DNA of 64,000 bases from NCBI RefSeq assembly GCF_000189635.1, contig NW_002476463.1:1550001-1614000 (forward strand), read 5' to 3'. The translations under genes and the position numbers were made by a program. This document shows positions 11,848 to 23,900 of the stretch, piece after piece. The stretch's first letter is position 1, and each line of letters starts with the position of its first letter. Source of the stretch: Tetrahymena thermophila SB210. Its lineage: Eukaryota > Ciliophora > Oligohymenophorea > Hymenostomatida > Tetrahymenidae. The notes beneath the pieces were generated by a model that saw only the letters and a program-made list of their open reading frames with translations, was not told the origin of the DNA and made no database searches.

Positions 11848-13089
11848 TCAAGGTAGATTTTCATTTTCTAATTTTACAGATTTTTTTTCTTTGAACTGCT
11901 TGTAAAATTCAGGATAGAACTTTTCTAAAAATACTTCACTCTAAATTACATATTCTAACACATGGTTTTCTATGTTATCATAAGAGTTATCTATTGAATT
12001 TCTTTTTAGCCTTTCATCAATTACATATTTAATATTTTCTGCAGTTAAATCTACTTTTTAAAGTATCATTAAGAAATCGTATTTTGATGCCCATTCAGGT
12101 CTTTCATCCCAAAAAATCAATTCTTCTACTTTTTTCACAGAGAATTTAATTTAATCTTTTGTTTAAATGGTTGTATCTTTACATCTAAATACGAGACCAC
12201 TATTGAGCATCTCTAAATCCTCTAGTACTGCATTAAGTCTTATTCCTCCAAAAGAAGCTTAAAATGATTATCCTGAATGGAGCAATAATTATTCACATTC
12301 TGATAAATCTATACCCATAAAGCTCAAAAAGGCTAAAGAAAAACCTAATTTATCTAACTTTATATCAACTGTATCTACATCCAAAGTATAAATCTGATAG
12401 ACGTAAAAATAATTACCTTATATGATTTATTAATTTAGTTAGTTTTCTACAAATTTTTAAAATTATTAGCGAGCATTATTTACTTCTTCTTGCTGTATTA
12501 GCCTTGATTATATTTTCATTCTTAGAGTGCTTATATGATCAATTAGCTATGTAGTTAAACTCTAATACTTAATAAGTTCTAAATAAAGCTTTCTGTAATT
12601 TTAATCTGTAAATTTTGCAAAATGATCTATCAAAAATTAAAAGTTAGTAATTCCACTGCAAGTTTTGTTATTAACATTTACTTGTAACTCATCATATTTC
12701 ATACATTTCTTTATTGATTATATCTCTATACCTTGCTTGGTTAAGTCTACTAAATCAAAATCAAAAGGATCAGAATAATCTCTATAATATGTCTCAACAT
12801 CTTAATAACCAAAAAGAATATATTTATGAGAAAAGTTTAACTGTTTAGTAAAAATAGGGGAGACCTCTAATTATCTTTTAACGAAGCCCTTTAAAGGATT
12901 TTTTCTAGTTTTTAAAATTTATTTATGAACTTTAATTGCAACTAATGATAACTAGGTGCTAGATTATTTTTCAACCTAAGATGACTCTCCTTCAATTTAT
13001 GAAGAAGAAAAAGAATTTTAACACCCTAAAACCAAACCAATATTTTTATTTTTTTTACTTTAACTCTGTGATTATAATTTGCTATCCAT
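11848..13089 (-). CDS. Unknown-family copy C, conserved hypothetical
   Basis: Single exon, 413 codons plus TGA. It is the third tandem member of the unrecognised family and the most diverged. Shared blocks: AIKVHKQILKTRKNPLKGF after a polar N-terminus, KYILFGYQDVETYYRDY, a conserved I-x-N-F-x-F-L-I-D-H-F segment, RPEWASKYDF, and VIQSEVFLEKFYPEFYK close to the end. The C-terminus is short, ending a few residues after the FYP block. No known catalytic motif, membrane helix or targeting signal is visible. Head-to-tail arrangement with two relatives points to local gene duplication. The blocks most resistant to change (KVHK, G-Y-Q-x-V-E-T-Y-Y, RPEWAS, EKFYP) are the best places to look for function. 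Confidence 0.85.
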
Positions 13090-14735
13090 TTTATAAGATT
13101 TTTCAGATTTCTTTAGTTTATGTAAAACTTTTTATTAGCTATTTTTTTTAATTACAATTTTTAACAAACTTAAAAAATAAATTAAACTGTATTTAAATTT
13201 AAGGAATTTTTACTAAAGTATCATATATATTGTTTTTTGATTTTATAATAACTAAAATAGGTACACCTAATTGATCAAAATTTTCCTTATAATATTTGTG
13301 ATGATTTAAAATTTATCAAAAATGTAAAAAATATGAAATATAACTTGATCATTTTTATCTTAAAATTTATTACTGATTTCAATTTTACTTTTTTTAACTT
13401 TATCAAAAATAGAGAGTATCTTTTAGAAAATTTTAGAACAAATAAATTATTCAATTTGTTAAATTTTTATCAAAATTATTATTAGATTATTAAATTATTA
13501 AATATTTTTTATTTCAATTTTATTATTATTATTTTTTAAATTTTTTGAAAAAATACAAACATTTATTTTAAATAAAAAGAGAAAATATTATAAAAATTTT
13601 ATTTAAAACTTTTTAAAAAATAAGTATTCAATAAAACTAAATTAAATCTAAATTTATTGTAAATTTTAAGCAGCATACATGGATTTATCATTATCACCGC
13701 GCTCTACTTTTTCATCCACCAAAATAAAATAAAATTTAAAAATTAAAATCTTTGTTTTTTTTTAAATAAAAATTTTTTTAAAGTTTATGTAAATTTTATT
13801 ATTAATTTTAAAGATAATTTTAAATATAAATATTTTTGGTATGTAAATAAAGTTGATATTAATTAAGAAATAAATTTTCAAGATATTAATTGTTGTGAAA
13901 AAGAAATATTATTTGTGTATTTCGTTTAAAATATAAATTTCTTTATAGCTCTTTTTTGTTTATAATTTATTATTAAAATGAAATATCAAATTAATTTAGT
14001 TATAAAATTATTTTGAAGAATAAATCAATTATATTCTATATAAATAAAAGAAAAATTATTTAATGGATGAGTAATATTTTCCTTATCATTTATATTTTGA
14101 ACAATAGCTATTTTACGACATTATTTACATATTTGAAGATTAATTTAATATAAAGAATTGTTTTTCTTCAATAAAACCAAAGTACTCTCTCCAAAATGAC
14201 TAAATAAAAATTATTAATATTTTTTTGTAAATATTATTTTATTTGGAACTTCAAAAGTTTAATATTTAGTATTTTGATTTAACAAATATTCATAAAACTT
14301 ATTCAAAGATTTAAATTATTTTTTTTCCATAAAAAAATCTTTTACATCTAAAAACCTTGTAAAGTTATATCTAAAATTAAAATTTTTGATACTCAGAAGT
14401 ACTTATTGAAAAATGGGAAGAAGAGTTTATTAGTATTTAAAAAATTATCTTAAGAAGAAATGAAATGGAGATAAATCTGATGTATGGAGTAACTATTTGA
14501 ATGAATTGATGTTAGGATGAAATCTGATAAGAAAAACACTAATTAGTTATTTAAATAAAATAAATGAATATGAGTCATCGATTTTAATTTTATTACACTT
14601 AGTTTAAACGAATATTTTCTTAAAGTATAATTAAATTATCTTATTTTGTATATTTCACTATAAAAATAAGTAAAATTGTTAGCTAAGTTTATAAATATTA
14701 ATAATTTAATAAAATTATCAATCACAAAATTTGAG
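13090..14735. other. Intergenic 1.6 kb with one GC-richer island
   Basis: Mostly A/T homopolymer-rich DNA. A compact GC-richer stretch at about 13670-13720 stands out (reported separately). A short open frame starting near 14415 ends after about 16 codons and is not credible. Confidence 0.5.
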
Positions 14736-15803
14736 ATGCAAAAGTAAGTATCCTTCGCATTAATAACCTTGATTTTGATAACAACTGCAGTTGTTTCTTA
14801 TATAAGCTTAGAAAAAGGATCTAGTTTTCTTTCAAAGAAGGAAAATACCTCAAATCATCATCACAAAAATAATGCCTCTTCTTCTTCGTTTAAGAAGATT
14901 GCTTACATTAACTAACTCAGCGAGTGGGATGGACCCAAAATACTTGATGCTATGGGATTGAACTCGCCTTGCTATAATGTTTTTATCCTTACTTTTTGGA
15001 TGCCTGGTTGGGTTTCAGATGCTTTAAGCGTATGGGAAAACATCTCAACATATATTAGCACAACGAAGTACGGGAAAACTGATGCTGAAATTTAAAAAAA
15101 AATTTTAGAACTCTTCCATGCTCAAGGAAAATAGCTCTTTATTAGTGCTTTTGGTGGTACTGATAATCCAACTGGATCCGATCCTGTTTAAATAGCATCA
15201 CAGCTCGCAGATTTTGTTAATAGAAATCCATACATTGACGGTGTTGACATAGATTACGAAGATAATGATGCCATAGTTAATGGAACTGGAGTAACTTGGT
15301 TAATTACCTTCTAAAAAGCATTAGCTGAAAAGATAAACAATAAAAACATTATATTTACTCATGCTCCCTAAGCTCCTTACTTTTCTCGTGCTTATTACGA
15401 CAACGGAGCCTACTACACAATCGAATAAGAAGTTGGACATCTTATTTCATGGTACAATGTTTAGTTTTACAATTAAGAGTCAGATAGCTATGATTCCTAC
15501 GAAAAACTCTTTTTAAACAGTGGAGCACCATTTGTTAATACTTCTTATTAAGAAATCATTGAAAAAGATAAAATTCCTATTAGCAAATTGGTGCTTGGTA
15601 AGCCAGCTACTCCAAAAGATGCAGATAACACTGGATATGTTGAACCTGCCGAATTAGGAAAAATATGTACTGAAGCTCAATAGAAGCTGGGCTACAACAT
15701 TCCTGGATTCTTTATTTGGGAATTCATAAATGATCAACACTGCGTCTTTTCAAATGCATTCTCTAAAAACTATAATCCAAATGCTATAAAAAAGACCTAT
15801 TGA
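14736..15803 (+). CDS. GH18 chitinase-like glycoside hydrolase, secreted or membrane-anchored
   Basis: Single exon, 355 codons plus TGA. The glycosyl hydrolase 18 signature DGVDIDYED is at about residues 168-176 and fits DxxDxDxE, with Glu175 as the expected proton donor. SAFGG (about residue 134) is the usual strand-3 motif, and WYNVQFYNQ (about residue 246) matches the substrate-binding M/Q-x-Y-N region. GFFIWEFINDQ near 335 is the strand-8 Trp motif. The complete catalytic barrel is therefore present, acting on beta-1,4-GlcNAc polymers such as chitin or on N-glycan cores. Residues 5-22 are a hydrophobic stretch (ALITLILITTAVVSYI) followed by a His/Asn/Ser linker, consistent with a signal peptide or signal anchor into the secretory or phagosomal route. 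The specific substrate cannot be told from sequence. Confidence 0.92.
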
Positions 15804-16095
15804 TAAGTTTATAAAAAAATAAAACTTTTTATATTAAATAAAGTAAAAAATTATATAAATTTATATAAACATTACATCAAATTTTTATTAAAATAATCCA
15901 ATTTAAAATTCTTTCAACACAAATTTTAAAAAATTTAAAAAACAAAGTCAATATTTTATATTAATTCCATCAATTTTATCCTCATTTTACATAATTCAAA
16001 AAGAAAAATAAATTTATTATTATTTTATTGATAATTTTAAAACAATTTTAAAGTTAATTTAATGTTTTTCATTATATGAATTATGGATTAGTTGG

Positions 16096-17814
16096 ATGTT
16101 GAATCTGATGTATGATATTAACAATTATTAGGTAGAGAATATTGTTTAATTAAATTAAGTTATATATTTAAAATATCTAAAAAAGTAGAATACTTCTAAA
16201 GCGAAAAGCAAAAGTAAATTGAGTTATTCTCTGTTAATTTAGCAATGAAAAAGCAATCAATATTTAAGAAAGAAGATACATGTTATGATTTTATTTATGA
16301 ATATGATGAATCATGTTTTTATTAATACGATTTTTATAATTTATACAGTATTAGTAATTCAGCCGCTGTTTAATGAGAATGAATTGAATCCATGGTGGCA
16401 TTACAAAAAGTATTCTCAATCTGAAATTGAAAAGATTAACTAGTATTTTACCTCAAATAATGATTTTTTATCTAAAGATTTGGGAGATAATGTCAAATTA
16501 AATATGAAGGCATTAGCAAAAAAAATAGGTTTAAGCTTTTGTTTCAGTTTTATGAAAATATTAATTTATTATATTATTTAGGAGTTCTCCTTCCTCCTAT
16601 TTTTGCTTAGGAAGACTCTTAGTAGATAGATAGGGAAGTAAATGATAATAGTGTTTCTTTAGATATAATTAAAACAGAACCAAATGAAGTTGATAACAAC
16701 TTGAAGTTTTTTATATTGAACAGCTAAAAGTTAGATTATGTAACAATTAAAATGCTAAACATTGCATTACTTGGCGCAAAGATAAAAGTATTAAGGTAAA
16801 TAATTAAGAGTAATTTATTGATTATAAAACTTGCTTGATACATAAATACAATAATTATGTTAAAAATTTATATTAAATATCAAATTAATCTAGGATAAAT
16901 AATAATGTATTTGATATGAACACTTTAAATGAGCTGATTAAGCTAATTTAAGGTAATTACTTATTTAAAATCTATGCATTTTCATTTATATTAAGCTTAC
17001 TTGAATAGTCAATAAAATAGTTAAGCTTTTTTTTGATTGGAATGACATTGAAGATTGTTAAAACAAAGAATACTTTTATGAAGTTTTATTTAGTAGATGT
17101 GTGGATTTGGAATTAGTCACTTTAAGGAACTAGAATATAAATGATCAAATGTTAAAAAAAATATGCAGTACTATTCTTGAAAATAATTCTACCTTAAAAG
17201 TAAAAGTTTTAGATTTCTTCTAAAATTAAATCACTAATGCAAGTATTTTTTTGACATGTTTGTTTATACAGAACTTGTATTTATTTGTAAATTGTTTTAA
17301 ATAAACAGGTCTTGAGAGTCTTTTTACTCTACTCTCTTCATATACAAACATATAATATTTAGGTCTAGGAGCTAATCATTTAAGCTAATTGACTCCTTTG
17401 ATAAACAGGATTGGTAAGAAGGTTTTAAGTTCAGAAGAACTTTAAGAATATAGAAGAAAAGAATAAGAAAGAGATGCAATAATTTAGAGGAATTTAAAAG
17501 TAAATTCATTTATTTATTTGTTTTTATTTTTTTACATTTTTTACTAGTAAAAAGGCAAGAATCAAGAAGAAGTTCCAGTTTTAGATGTTGTAAAAGATAT
17601 AGGATAAGATAAATTTGCTTATTTTTACAATGAATAGCTTTAACACTTGAATTTAATACAAAATGAATACTCAGAATAAGACAAAGATATTTTAGAATAA
17701 TTTTTAGCAAATGCTTTAGATGGTTTTACACTTAGCATATCAGCCAATAATTTTGAGAAAAAAACAATAGATCGCTTTAAGAAAAAGTTTGGACAAAAGA
17801 TTTAATTTTATTGA
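16096..17814 (+). CDS. Leucine-rich-repeat protein, six exons
   Basis: Exons 16096-16213, 16349-16528, 16582-16795, 16894-16952, 17009-17499 and 17548-17814 (TGA) join in frame to 442 codons. Exons 2-6 are well supported by phase and GT-AG ends. The first exon is less sure: an alternative start at ATG near 16253 with a GTTATG donor also joins in frame. The N-terminal region carries NPWWHYKKYSQSEIEK. Degenerate LRR-like segments follow (LNIALLGAKIKVLR, LELVTLRNQNINDQML, LKVKVLDFFQNQITNASIF, TNIQYLGLGANHLSQL). A charged helical segment rich in Glu/Arg/Lys (SSEELQEYRRKEQERDA) leads to a short C-terminal domain. It is probably a cytosolic protein-interaction scaffold. No enzyme motif is seen. It is distinct from the 90-nt-exon LRR gene because its introns fall in mixed phases. 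Confidence 0.8.
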
Positions 17815-18161
17815 ATAAATTAGTATTACATACTTATGTGTATTCTAAAAATATTTTTATAATTAAAATTAAACTTATTAAATAATTATTTTGCACAATA
17901 ATTAATAAAATCCTCTTATAGCAAGTTAAAATAATGTATATGTTTTTAAATTATTTCAGATATTCTTTTAAAACACCTTAAAATTCTCATAAATTCATTC
18001 AATTATATAGCAACACACACATAATATATATTAAATAAAATCAATTAAAAACTTAATTATATCTTTCTTTTTATCATTTTTCATATAATTAATTTAACCA
18101 TTTTTATATTATGCTTCAATGGGTTATCTATATTTAAAATTTTCTATCATTAAGAGGGATT
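17815..18161. other. Intergenic, convergent 3' flanks
   Basis: A/T-rich spacer between the second LRR gene (+) and the pseudokinase gene (-). No feature is seen. Confidence 0.6.
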
Positions 18162-19745
18162 TCATCTCTTAAGGGTGTGTATTGATTGTGACTAACAACT
18201 TGAGCAGTAGAAACTAACTTAATTTCCGTAGTGGTATCCCCATTTTTATCCAAAATAGTAATTACAGTCATTGCAATAAAAGCCTGGTCCTTAATAAGTA
18301 TGGGTCTATTTAACCTTTAATCGGAGTTAATTTCTCAAACTTTCCTCAAGCTCCTTCATGAGACTTTAATTTTTTAAAATAATTTCATTTTCCTTCTTCT
18401 TGAATTCAATTCTTAATCCTTCAAGTTCTTAGTTGAGTTTTTAGATTTGCTCATCTTTTATAAGAGAACCTTCTTTGAGTTTTTTTTTTTCATTTTCATG
18501 TGTTTTTTGTTCATCTAAAAGTTATTTGGTGAGATCATCAATTTTCTAGTCTTTCAATTTAATCTAATTCTCAAAATTTTATATTTTAATAAGTAATTCT
18601 GAATGATCTGGTTTAAGATTTTAAACTTTTTCTCCAATTTTTCCAATTTTTTTTTAAACCTTTTCAATGTAAATCATAATATTTTTAATATGTTCATCTC
18701 CTGAATCTTAAACTTCCTATTCAGCAATGACATCAACAGATATCATTTTTTAAAGCTCTGAGAGTGAATCAAAGATTGTCATTCTTTCGTTTGAATCAAA
18801 TTTAGTTAATCTTGAGATAATTTTATAAAGAGACTCCTTTTTACTTGAAGAATCGCTTAAATTAGCAAAGTACTCAGATATTTGCTCTTTTTTTTTTTCA
18901 TATCTCTTAAGTTCAGTTACACCAAGTAACATACTAATCATAAGACATCCAAATGAAAAAGCATCGCTTTATTTACTAAGTGATGTAGAAGCTTTAGTAT
19001 TATCACTGGCATCTTATTCCTATGAGTTTTATTCTATTTCAGGAGCAATGAATAGAGAATTTTCCTGAGAAAGGTTTAAATCTCTTGCAGTAAATGCACT
19101 TACAACTGCATTGTTATTGAAATCTATAAAAATCTGATCTAAATTTAAATGATAAAAAAAGTGACCATTCTTGTGGGCATGACATATACCTTCAGCAATA
19201 TCTTTTGAATACTTTATTACAGAAAATTCTGATAATTTTCCACCTTGTTGCTCTAAAAGTTTCTAAATGGTTCCTTTATTAGCATTGAAGATCAAATAAA
19301 CCATTTCTTCACCTTCTATCTCATTAACAAGTTCTATAGAGTAAGGAGATCCACTACATTGCTTAAGTATCTTGATTTAATTATCAATATAATTTTTTAG
19401 TTCGTTAGCATCTTCTTTATTCTTTTTAGAAAATATTCCTTTAATGATATGTCTGTTTTCAATGCCTTTTTTATTTGCAGATATTTAACATCCTTAAGTA
19501 TCAGAACTTAAAAATCTGAATTCTTCATATTCAAATTTTTTTAGCTCTTCTGTCATTTAATTGTAAATATCAGAGATAGTTTGTGATTCAAACTCGCTAT
19601 CTGAAATTTTACTCATCTTCTCAAAATCGAATTCTAGTATTTCCAAGCCATTGATTTCAAGAGTACCTGCTCTTTCCTCTGTTTTATTCTTTTGAATAGC
19701 AGTATTAGTTTCAGTTTATGGATTAGTTTGAATAATATTCTCCAT
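18162..19745 (-). CDS. Pseudokinase with coiled coil and C-terminal CxxC...CxxC motif
   Basis: Single exon, 527 codons plus TGA. Residues about 60-300 have the layout of a protein kinase domain: a beta-3-like HIIKGI, an alphaE region ending AHKNGHFFYH, an APE-like FIAPEIE, and an F-helix-like SDAFSFGCLMISMLLG. The catalytic motifs are replaced: the HRD loop reads YHLNLDQIFID (near 200) and the DFG position reads SAFTARDL, so phosphotransfer is not expected. A long Lys/Glu/Gln coiled coil follows (about 370-475). The last 40 residues hold four cysteines, C491-x2-C494-x19-C514-x2-C517, a likely zinc-binding ribbon with aromatic filling (NYYFGQKWGYHYG). It probably acts as a scaffold. The reading frame is intact, so the kinase changes are not simple decay. 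Confidence 0.85.
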
Positions 19746-20927
19746 CTTTTATTAATTTTTTTATCTTTTATTTATTTATTTATTTATTTCTTTTTATAAA
19801 TTTCACTAATTTTTGTTTTGTTTCTAAATGTTTTTAAATTCTCTTATATTCAATGGAAAGTATTTATTAATTAATTTTATACTTAAACTTCCTCTAGAAT
19901 TAATTAATTAAATATATAAATTATGTATTTGTATTTTGTAGCTTTATTTATCTTTATTAAGAATTAACAATAGTAATAGTAAAGGAAAGCTAATTAAAAC
20001 CAAGTTGTTAAATTTTTAGAATGTTCTTTTTTTTTTGTTGATATTTTTCACTTTGTTTATATTTGACCATTTTGTTATATTGTAATTTATCACTTTAAAT
20101 TTCTAATATCTTAATCATATTAAATGATAAATTTATTAAATATAAAAATATAAAATTCAATTTGCTTTTAATTAGAAAAATAATTTTTTAAAAATATTCT
20201 AAAAAAGTCAAATAAAATTTGTATCAAGTGTTCAATATTTTGTTTAAATAAGCAAATAATTTATTATAGTTCAAGGAAAATGTTGAATAAAATATCATAA
20301 TTTTGTATTTTAAGGGTTTTGAAATAAAATAGATAAACTTTATATAATAAAAATGAATTAGATAATATATATGTATATAAAGAAATTTGTTTTTATACAT
20401 TTTTTTGCAAAAAAGATTCTTTTGAGGATTTAATGTACAAATATTTATACATGAACTCACTTTATTTTTAAAAATAAATTATATAATATTTTACAAATTT
20501 ATTCTTGTCTTAACAAAAAGAGCTTAAAATAATAGAAAGAAAGATAGCTTACTTACTTAATAATAATTTTATAATTAATTGCCTTATAATTTAATATTTT
20601 TATCATTTTACTATTTTTATTATTGAATGTGGTTGATTTATAATTAGCTATTATTAATATTATTCAAAATGTTGTCTACAACTAACTAACTATTTGGAAT
20701 CAAAAACATATTATTATTTTATTATTTAAAACTGTTTTAATTTAAATTGCTAATAATGATTATTTATTTATTTGTTTGTTTATTTTTTAGATTAATAGAA
20801 AAGAAAATAATTGGTTGATTGATTGTTTGATGCATTAAAAACTTAATATTTTTATAGCTATTATTTAATTTTGTTTATACTATTTATGCTATTTTGACTT
20901 CTTGTTTAAGTATTCTTTTTCGAAAAA
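19746..20927. other. Intergenic 1.2 kb
   Basis: A/T-rich DNA between the pseudokinase start and the end of the large helical-repeat gene. A 78-codon minus-strand frame ending at 20224 is almost entirely Ile/Phe/Tyr/Lys/Asn and looks like chance. Confidence 0.55.
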
Positions 20928-23900
20928 TCACACAGTCTTACTATATTCTATGAATTTACGTTCTCCTTCTTTCATTTTATCTTCTCTGAAATTATTAAAT
21001 TCATCTTGTTTTATTTTGTGATCATTAAACGATTATTAGAATTTTATTTGAATTTCTTGTTCTATCTTTGAAATTTTCTCTTTTGCTTTTTCTGCCTCTT
21101 TTTTTAGAACTTCATTTTATTTTTATTTATCTTATTTCTTCTTATCTTTAATACTCTTTTCTTCCTTCTCTTTTTCTCTTAAGATAGGTCTTAAATTTGC
21201 TTCTATTCTATTTATTATGTCTCTACGTAGATTTTCGTTTTCTTAACTGTAAAAATCATTTAAGAAATCATCCTCAAAAGAGGCACCTCTATGCACGCTC
21301 TTAGAAGCAGACTATTTGCGCTTTTGGGCTTCTTCACCTTCTCCTTCATCTTGAGAGTCTGAGTCTTGATCGTTATCATCGTTATTGTTGTTATTATTTG
21401 AATTGTTATTCTTATTATTTGAGTTATTCAAGTTAGACTACAGACATTTGGCTATAGAGCTTTATTTACGTCTTAGTAAAGTAGGAAACAAAAATTACAC
21501 TAACTTTGGATTTTCTAATAAATTGGCGACATACTTCTAGTTGCTTTCACTTAAAGAAGGGTTCTTCAAGATAGTCATAATAAGAATTTGTAGAGGGAAG
21601 TTGTTTTAATTTTAAATAAATATCTTCATCAATGATGATAAAGAGTGATTTTTTTCAAATTAGGGATGATTTGCTAAAGCTTCAAATGAGATACCTTCAA
21701 ATATTTTGACAAATTTATTTCCATCTTATTCATAAGTGATAATCCTTATAATTAGGTTATCTCTCTTTTCAAATAAACCCAAATTTTTCATCTATGCACG
21801 TATCTTTTAATCATTTTTAGCATTCATCTTAATAATGCATTAAAGAATGAGTCTATGTATTTCTGCTTCAAATCCAATATATGAGTCTATGCCATCAATA
21901 AAAGCCTTGAAATTTTTCAAGAAATATTATGCTGAATCGTCTTTAAATATACAATTATTTCTTGAAAGCAGCTCATTGAAGAAGTTCTTAATAATAATGT
22001 TGACAAATTCATCATCTGAGTGAGAAAAGCGTTTAAAATACTCAATAAAATCGAAATCAGCTGGCTTTCTATGGAAGAAATGAACCATGATTTTCTGAAT
22101 TATAGTAAATATTTTTTCTTTCTCCAACTTAAATGCCATATACTGAGAATTGCTGATTTGCTTGAATTTTTGTGATTGTCCTAAACTCTAGCTGCTGTTA
22201 TTGCTGTTGCTATCCATTGACATTTTCATCTAAGGAGTTTAATTTACAAATTAATTTTTAGAAGTGTTATTATTTAATTCGCTTTTGATATTTTAATTTG
22301 TTTAATCATGAGCTAATACGCTGTTATCAGTTTATTTTTTTTCAGCGCTATTGAATAGGTGATTGCTTAAATTACTTTAGTTGTTTTGAAGATTTTGATT
22401 TCCTGAATTTTTTAAATTGATTGAATTGTTGATTAAATTATTAGAAATCTTGCTTTGACTTAAATTGTTTGATTGCTGTTACTGTGATTTAAAATTATCA
22501 TGAGGATCAGACAGATCTTACCATTTATTTGGAAGCAGTAAGTAGAACCAATTTAGGAAACTAGTTTGATCAAGAATTAAGTTAACGTTGTTTGGTTCAT
22601 CAAGGACTGCTTCAAAAATGTTTAGCATTTCATTTCTAAAAGAAATAGAATTTTCGTCATTTTGATTTTCTGGTTCATATTCTTTTAACACCTTAAAGAA
22701 TATTTCAAGCAGATATATATTAGTGATAGTCTTTCCACCTTTCTGTTATTCCATTTGGGACTTAGATAAGTTCATAATACTATTAGCTTATCCACTTCTA
22801 TTGAGCAATGTTGAAACTACAGAGGAGTTACTTGGATATAAAATATTTGGATTGTACTCCCAGAAAGTAAAGTCGTAGAGAATTTTACAGATATTCTAAT
22901 TAATTTTTCCTTTCTGAAGCTTTTCACCAATTAAATGGTAGAAATATTCTTTTTTTCCATAGACTTCTGTTTTTTTAGTCTTTGAGTAAATGCTCATGCA
23001 AGAAAGTATAAACTTTTTATCAAAATGAATTGTTGAAAATTTTAAAAATTAGGATAAATATTATTTACCTTAAGCACCATTTCTGTCACTTCTAAGTTAG
23101 GACAATTGAGGCATCCAAATAGATTATAAATGTAATTTTAGCTAATTATCTTTTCGAGAAGAGGACTTACTTTTTCAAGTATTGTTGGTCTTGTATGTAG
23201 CTAAGGTGTGGTATTTAATAAAATATGAATAGCCATAATTGAGAGAGCATCAGTAAAGAATGAAGTGGATTATTTATTATGACTTAATTGCATTAAGTTG
23301 TTATAATTCAACAAACTATCAAGGACTAATTTGATTTCATCAGAATTAGGTTTTTGAATAATTCTTTCGAATATACTAAGAATTTATGTGTATAAATTAT
23401 TATCTTTGGATAAAACTCTACTTGTGTTCAATAACTCTAATAAAAAGATTAGAATGTAGCTTTCGTTTTTAAAAACCTTTAAATTGCTAGATTTTAAAAT
23501 TACTTTTCCCAAATATTCAAAAAATACATGATGTGAATCTTTTAAATTAGCATCGAATAAACTACAAAACAAAGCATTCAAACATATTGATCTCTTTGGT
23601 TCTATTGAAGGAATTTTTTCATCATCTTACTTAAGCAATGGATTACTTAAAATAGCATTAGAATTATTTACGTTCAGGCAAATATCTATGAAAAGCATAC
23701 AAGCTCTCTCGACGTAATTGAAATCTTAAATAATTTTAGAAACCAAGTAAGAAAGGATAAAAATTCCATCCATCTCTATGAATTACTAAGCTCTTTGAGG
23801 ATTGTTAACCAGAATATCTTTCAAAACAACCAAGACTCTGTAGGCATATTCAGTATAATTATTATCATTTTTTAACTTATTAAATTTAATAACCTTCATC

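Noticed and set aside
14415..14470. Short plus-strand frame before the chitinase-like gene
   Set aside because: Ends after about 16 codons, with no splice partner identified.
20224..20460. 78-codon minus-strand frame ending at TGA
   Set aside because: Almost entirely Ile/Tyr/Phe/Lys/Asn, with no domain and no neighbour support. Typical chance frame in this composition.
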